From UBA2108 sp963925495 (GTDB taxonomy: Bacteria > Bacteroidota > Bacteroidia > Flavobacteriales_G > Salibacteraceae), in the NCBI GenBank assembly GCA_963925495.1, contig CAWUST010000012.1, positions 1-64,000 on the forward strand: 64,000 nucleotides of DNA, in the 5' to 3' direction. Positions 62,543-64,000 of the stretch are shown piece after piece. Within the stretch, counting starts at the first letter, position 1, and every line of letters begins with the position of its first letter. The notes below the pieces were generated by a model. It saw nothing but the letters and a program-made list of their open reading frames with translations. It had not been told where the DNA came from and searched no databases. The translations under genes were made by a program, and so were the position numbers.

Positions 62543-64000
62543 TTATTTATTAACTTGAATTTTTCTAGTAATTACAGTTTGACCTGCCTCTATTTTGACA
62601 ATGTATAGTCCAGTACTAAGGTCTTTAAGATTTAAAGTTGTTTTATGATTTGACCTCTGAAGGTTGCTGAATGAAGCAGATTTGATCTCCATCCCATTTA
62701 AATCATAAACATAAATATTGACATCTGAATTCTCGGTTAAACTGTAGTTCAAATTAATGAGTTCAGCCGCTGGGTTTGGGTAAAACAAAGTCGTTGCATT
62801 ATCTATAAGATTTTCGTCAAAGGATGTAACCTTATTTTTCAATTCGATTAACTTACCACCATTGGAAAGTGACATCCATAGTCCAAAATCAGCCCCATTG
62901 TTGTTTTTGACAGGGTCCAAGAAGCCAGAAGCGACAATTGTAACTGCCTGTCCCCTCGTCGCTGATAAATCTGCAGGGTAAGTTTTGATCGGAGTTCCTG
63001 ATGAAGCCAAAGCTACTTCTAGTTCATATTCAACTGGGTCTAATTCGAGGTAACCTTGGCTCATACTATATTCTAGATCATTTACCAATTCATTTATAGG
63101 TAATGAAAGTTCGTTTATGTCTACCATAGGTGCATCTGTTGCTCCATGAATTACCATTACATCGACTTTGTTAGAATTCATTGAAGCTTCGCGGGCATCC
63201 GCAATCGGAATGAGGTCAAACGCTTTAGGAGGAAAGTAATTTTCTGACCCAAAAATAATTACACCCGAGGCCATCAGAATGTATGTCCTTCCACTTTCTA
63301 AAACCAATGATTCTGAATAAATTGGAAAACTATTGTCTATACTTGACTTGGTATCAATATCCACAGTAAATTTAGCGGCACCAGGTACTTCAATGAATGG
63401 GGTGGAAGTTCTAAATTCAAAATCATCTAGAATTTTCTGGTCATCAAGATAAACATCTACAAAATCTGCAGCTGGAATTGCACAGTTATGAATCACCTGT
63501 ATTCTTGCAGGAGTAAGATTTACTTCAGGATATATTTCAATTACTGATCCTGATGGAGTTACGGCCAACAATAGGAATGGGTTGTTTGGAGTTGAGCCGG
63601 TTGTATCAAGGTATCCAGATGCTGCAATAAACAAAACATTATCTTTGAAGGCACTCAGAGGTGCGATGAATTCTGCAGCACCGATACCCTGCTGCGTTTT
63701 TATCTGTAGATTATAATCTAAGGCAGCCAGATTAAGAAAACCTTTGGCTTGTCCAAATGAAAGGTCATTGACAATAGTGCCCGCAGGAATGCTTACTTCA
63801 TCGACATCAACCATTGGCGCCCCAACTGAGCCGTGAAACACCTTTACATCTGTATTACCAGCTTTTGTTGCAATTTCTAAACCATCTGTAATAAAAAGGT
63901 CAAAATTTGTTCCGGGATCTCCCGCAGCCACAAGAACATACGACGCTTGCTGATTCAAGAAGAAACTTTTATGCATAACGGCATTGGTGGTATCTATACT
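62543..64000 (-). CDS. T9SS cargo with DUF4397 repeats (5' end beyond the window)
   Basis: The last 485 residues; the frame is open through base 64000, so the internal Met at 63974-63976 is not the start. Two or more DUF4397 units are visible, marked by a repeated phrase: DVKVFHGSVGAPMVDVDEVS, and DVMVIHGATDAPMVDINELS further on, with RIQVIHNCAIPAADFVDVYL between. These are beta-sandwich domains of unknown ligand. The C-terminus is a type A sorting domain (TLFYPNPAAELINLNYSLTE .. STGLYIVKIEAGQ). Secreted by T9SS. Confidence 0.82.
   Translation of the reverse strand, partial: SIDTTNAVMHKSFFLNQQASYVLVAAGDPGTNFDLFITDGLEIATKAGNTDVKVFHGSVGAPMVDVDEVSIPAGTIVNDLSFGQAKGFLNLAALDYNLQIKTQQGIGAAEFIAPLSAFKDNVLFIAASGYLDTTGSTPNNPFLLLAVTPSGSVIEIYPEVNLTPARIQVIHNCAIPAADFVDVYLDDQKILDDFEFRTSTPFIEVPGAAKFTVDIDTKSSIDNSFPIYSESLVLESGRTYILMASGVIIFGSENYFPPKAFDLIPIADAREASMNSNKVDVMVIHGATDAPMVDINELSLPINELVNDLEYSMSQGYLELDPVEYELEVALASSGTPIKTYPADLSATRGQAVTIVASGFLDPVKNNNGADFGLWMSLSNGGKLIELKNKVTSFDENLIDNATTLFYPNPAAELINLNYSLTENSDVNIYVYDLNGMEIKSASFSNLQRSNHKTTLNLKDLSTGLYIVKIEAGQTVITRKIQVNK

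Noticed and set aside
1..64000. CRISPR array, insertion sequence, prophage, rRNA, toxin-antitoxin or defence genes
   Set aside because: I found no regularly spaced repeats, no transposase or integrase motifs, and no such operon structure.

Overview
The window is an AT-rich (about one third G+C by eye) bacterial chromosome segment from a member of the Bacteroidota, probably a Flavobacteriales/Cryomorphaceae-type organism. The evidence is: several secreted proteins ending in type IX secretion (T9SS) type A sorting domains (ends at 8640, 33421, 60108, 62543); a DUF5103 T9SS plug protein; bacillithiol genes bshA and bshB1; a fused E1 alpha/beta dehydrogenase; the hpt-adk-obg cluster; and many Bacteroidota-type promoters (TAnnTTTG). 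There is no rRNA, CRISPR array, insertion sequence, prophage or recognisable defence island. Two genes run off the edges (1-222 and 62543-64000).

Layout. 0.2-6.2 kb (minus): a lipoprotein/TPR operon (LPP20-like, CsgG-like and DUF4476 proteins) preceded by a membrane TPR-HTH regulator. 6.2-8.7 kb: a small lipoprotein gene and a T9SS cargo gene, each followed by copies of the same palindromic element and bounded by inverted repeats, in an arrangement like integron cassettes. 8.8-11.2 kb: rhodanese and fused E1 dehydrogenase. 11.3-12.3 kb: pseudogene. 12.4-15.6 kb (plus): LtaS-like sulfatase, lipid kinase, SUI1/eIF1-like protein. 15.6-17.7 kb (minus): tiny Cys-rich lipoprotein, bshA, response-regulator relic. 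17.8-20.6 kb (plus): hpt, adk, obg, PAP2 phosphatase. 20.7-24.8 kb: large membrane-TPR protein and a sodium:solute symporter. 24.9-32.6 kb (minus): relic, Maf, UbiA-type prenyltransferase, KdsC-like phosphatase, DUF2520 protein, then a ccmF-E-D-C-B haem-handling operon. 32.6 kb: bshB1. 33.4-43.6 kb (minus): T9SS sialidase-like protein, flippase and glycosyltransferase, tRNA-His, tiny lipoprotein, DUF4924 and OmpH proteins, glycerophosphodiesterase, CapD-type epimerase. 43.7-48.7 kb (plus): methylmalonyl-CoA mutase small and large subunits, YbaB, TerC. 48.7-52.8 kb: barrel protein, SDR, YaaA, a 48-aa ORF, dead Nudix gene. 52.9-60.1 kb (plus): Smr protein, peroxiredoxin, T9SS plug, ApaG, dead NRAMP gene, large T9SS BNR protein. 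60.1-64 kb: relics, lipoprotein, cold-shock protein, dead acetolactate decarboxylase, DUF4397 T9SS protein.

Themes. (i) Envelope and secretion: T9SS cargo plus plug, lipoproteins, polysaccharide export and priming, and an LtaS-like enzyme translationally coupled to a diacylglycerol-kinase-family enzyme. (ii) Thiol and redox: bacillithiol, Ccm, peroxiredoxin, rhodanese. (iii) Gene decay: nine or so relics are recognisable by eye, several with intact frames interrupted only by nonsense codons. (iv) Promoters with the TAnnTTTG -7 box lie so close to several start codons that leaderless mRNAs are likely, which helps fix start sites. The most unusual structure is the cassette-like pair at 6.2-8.7 kb.
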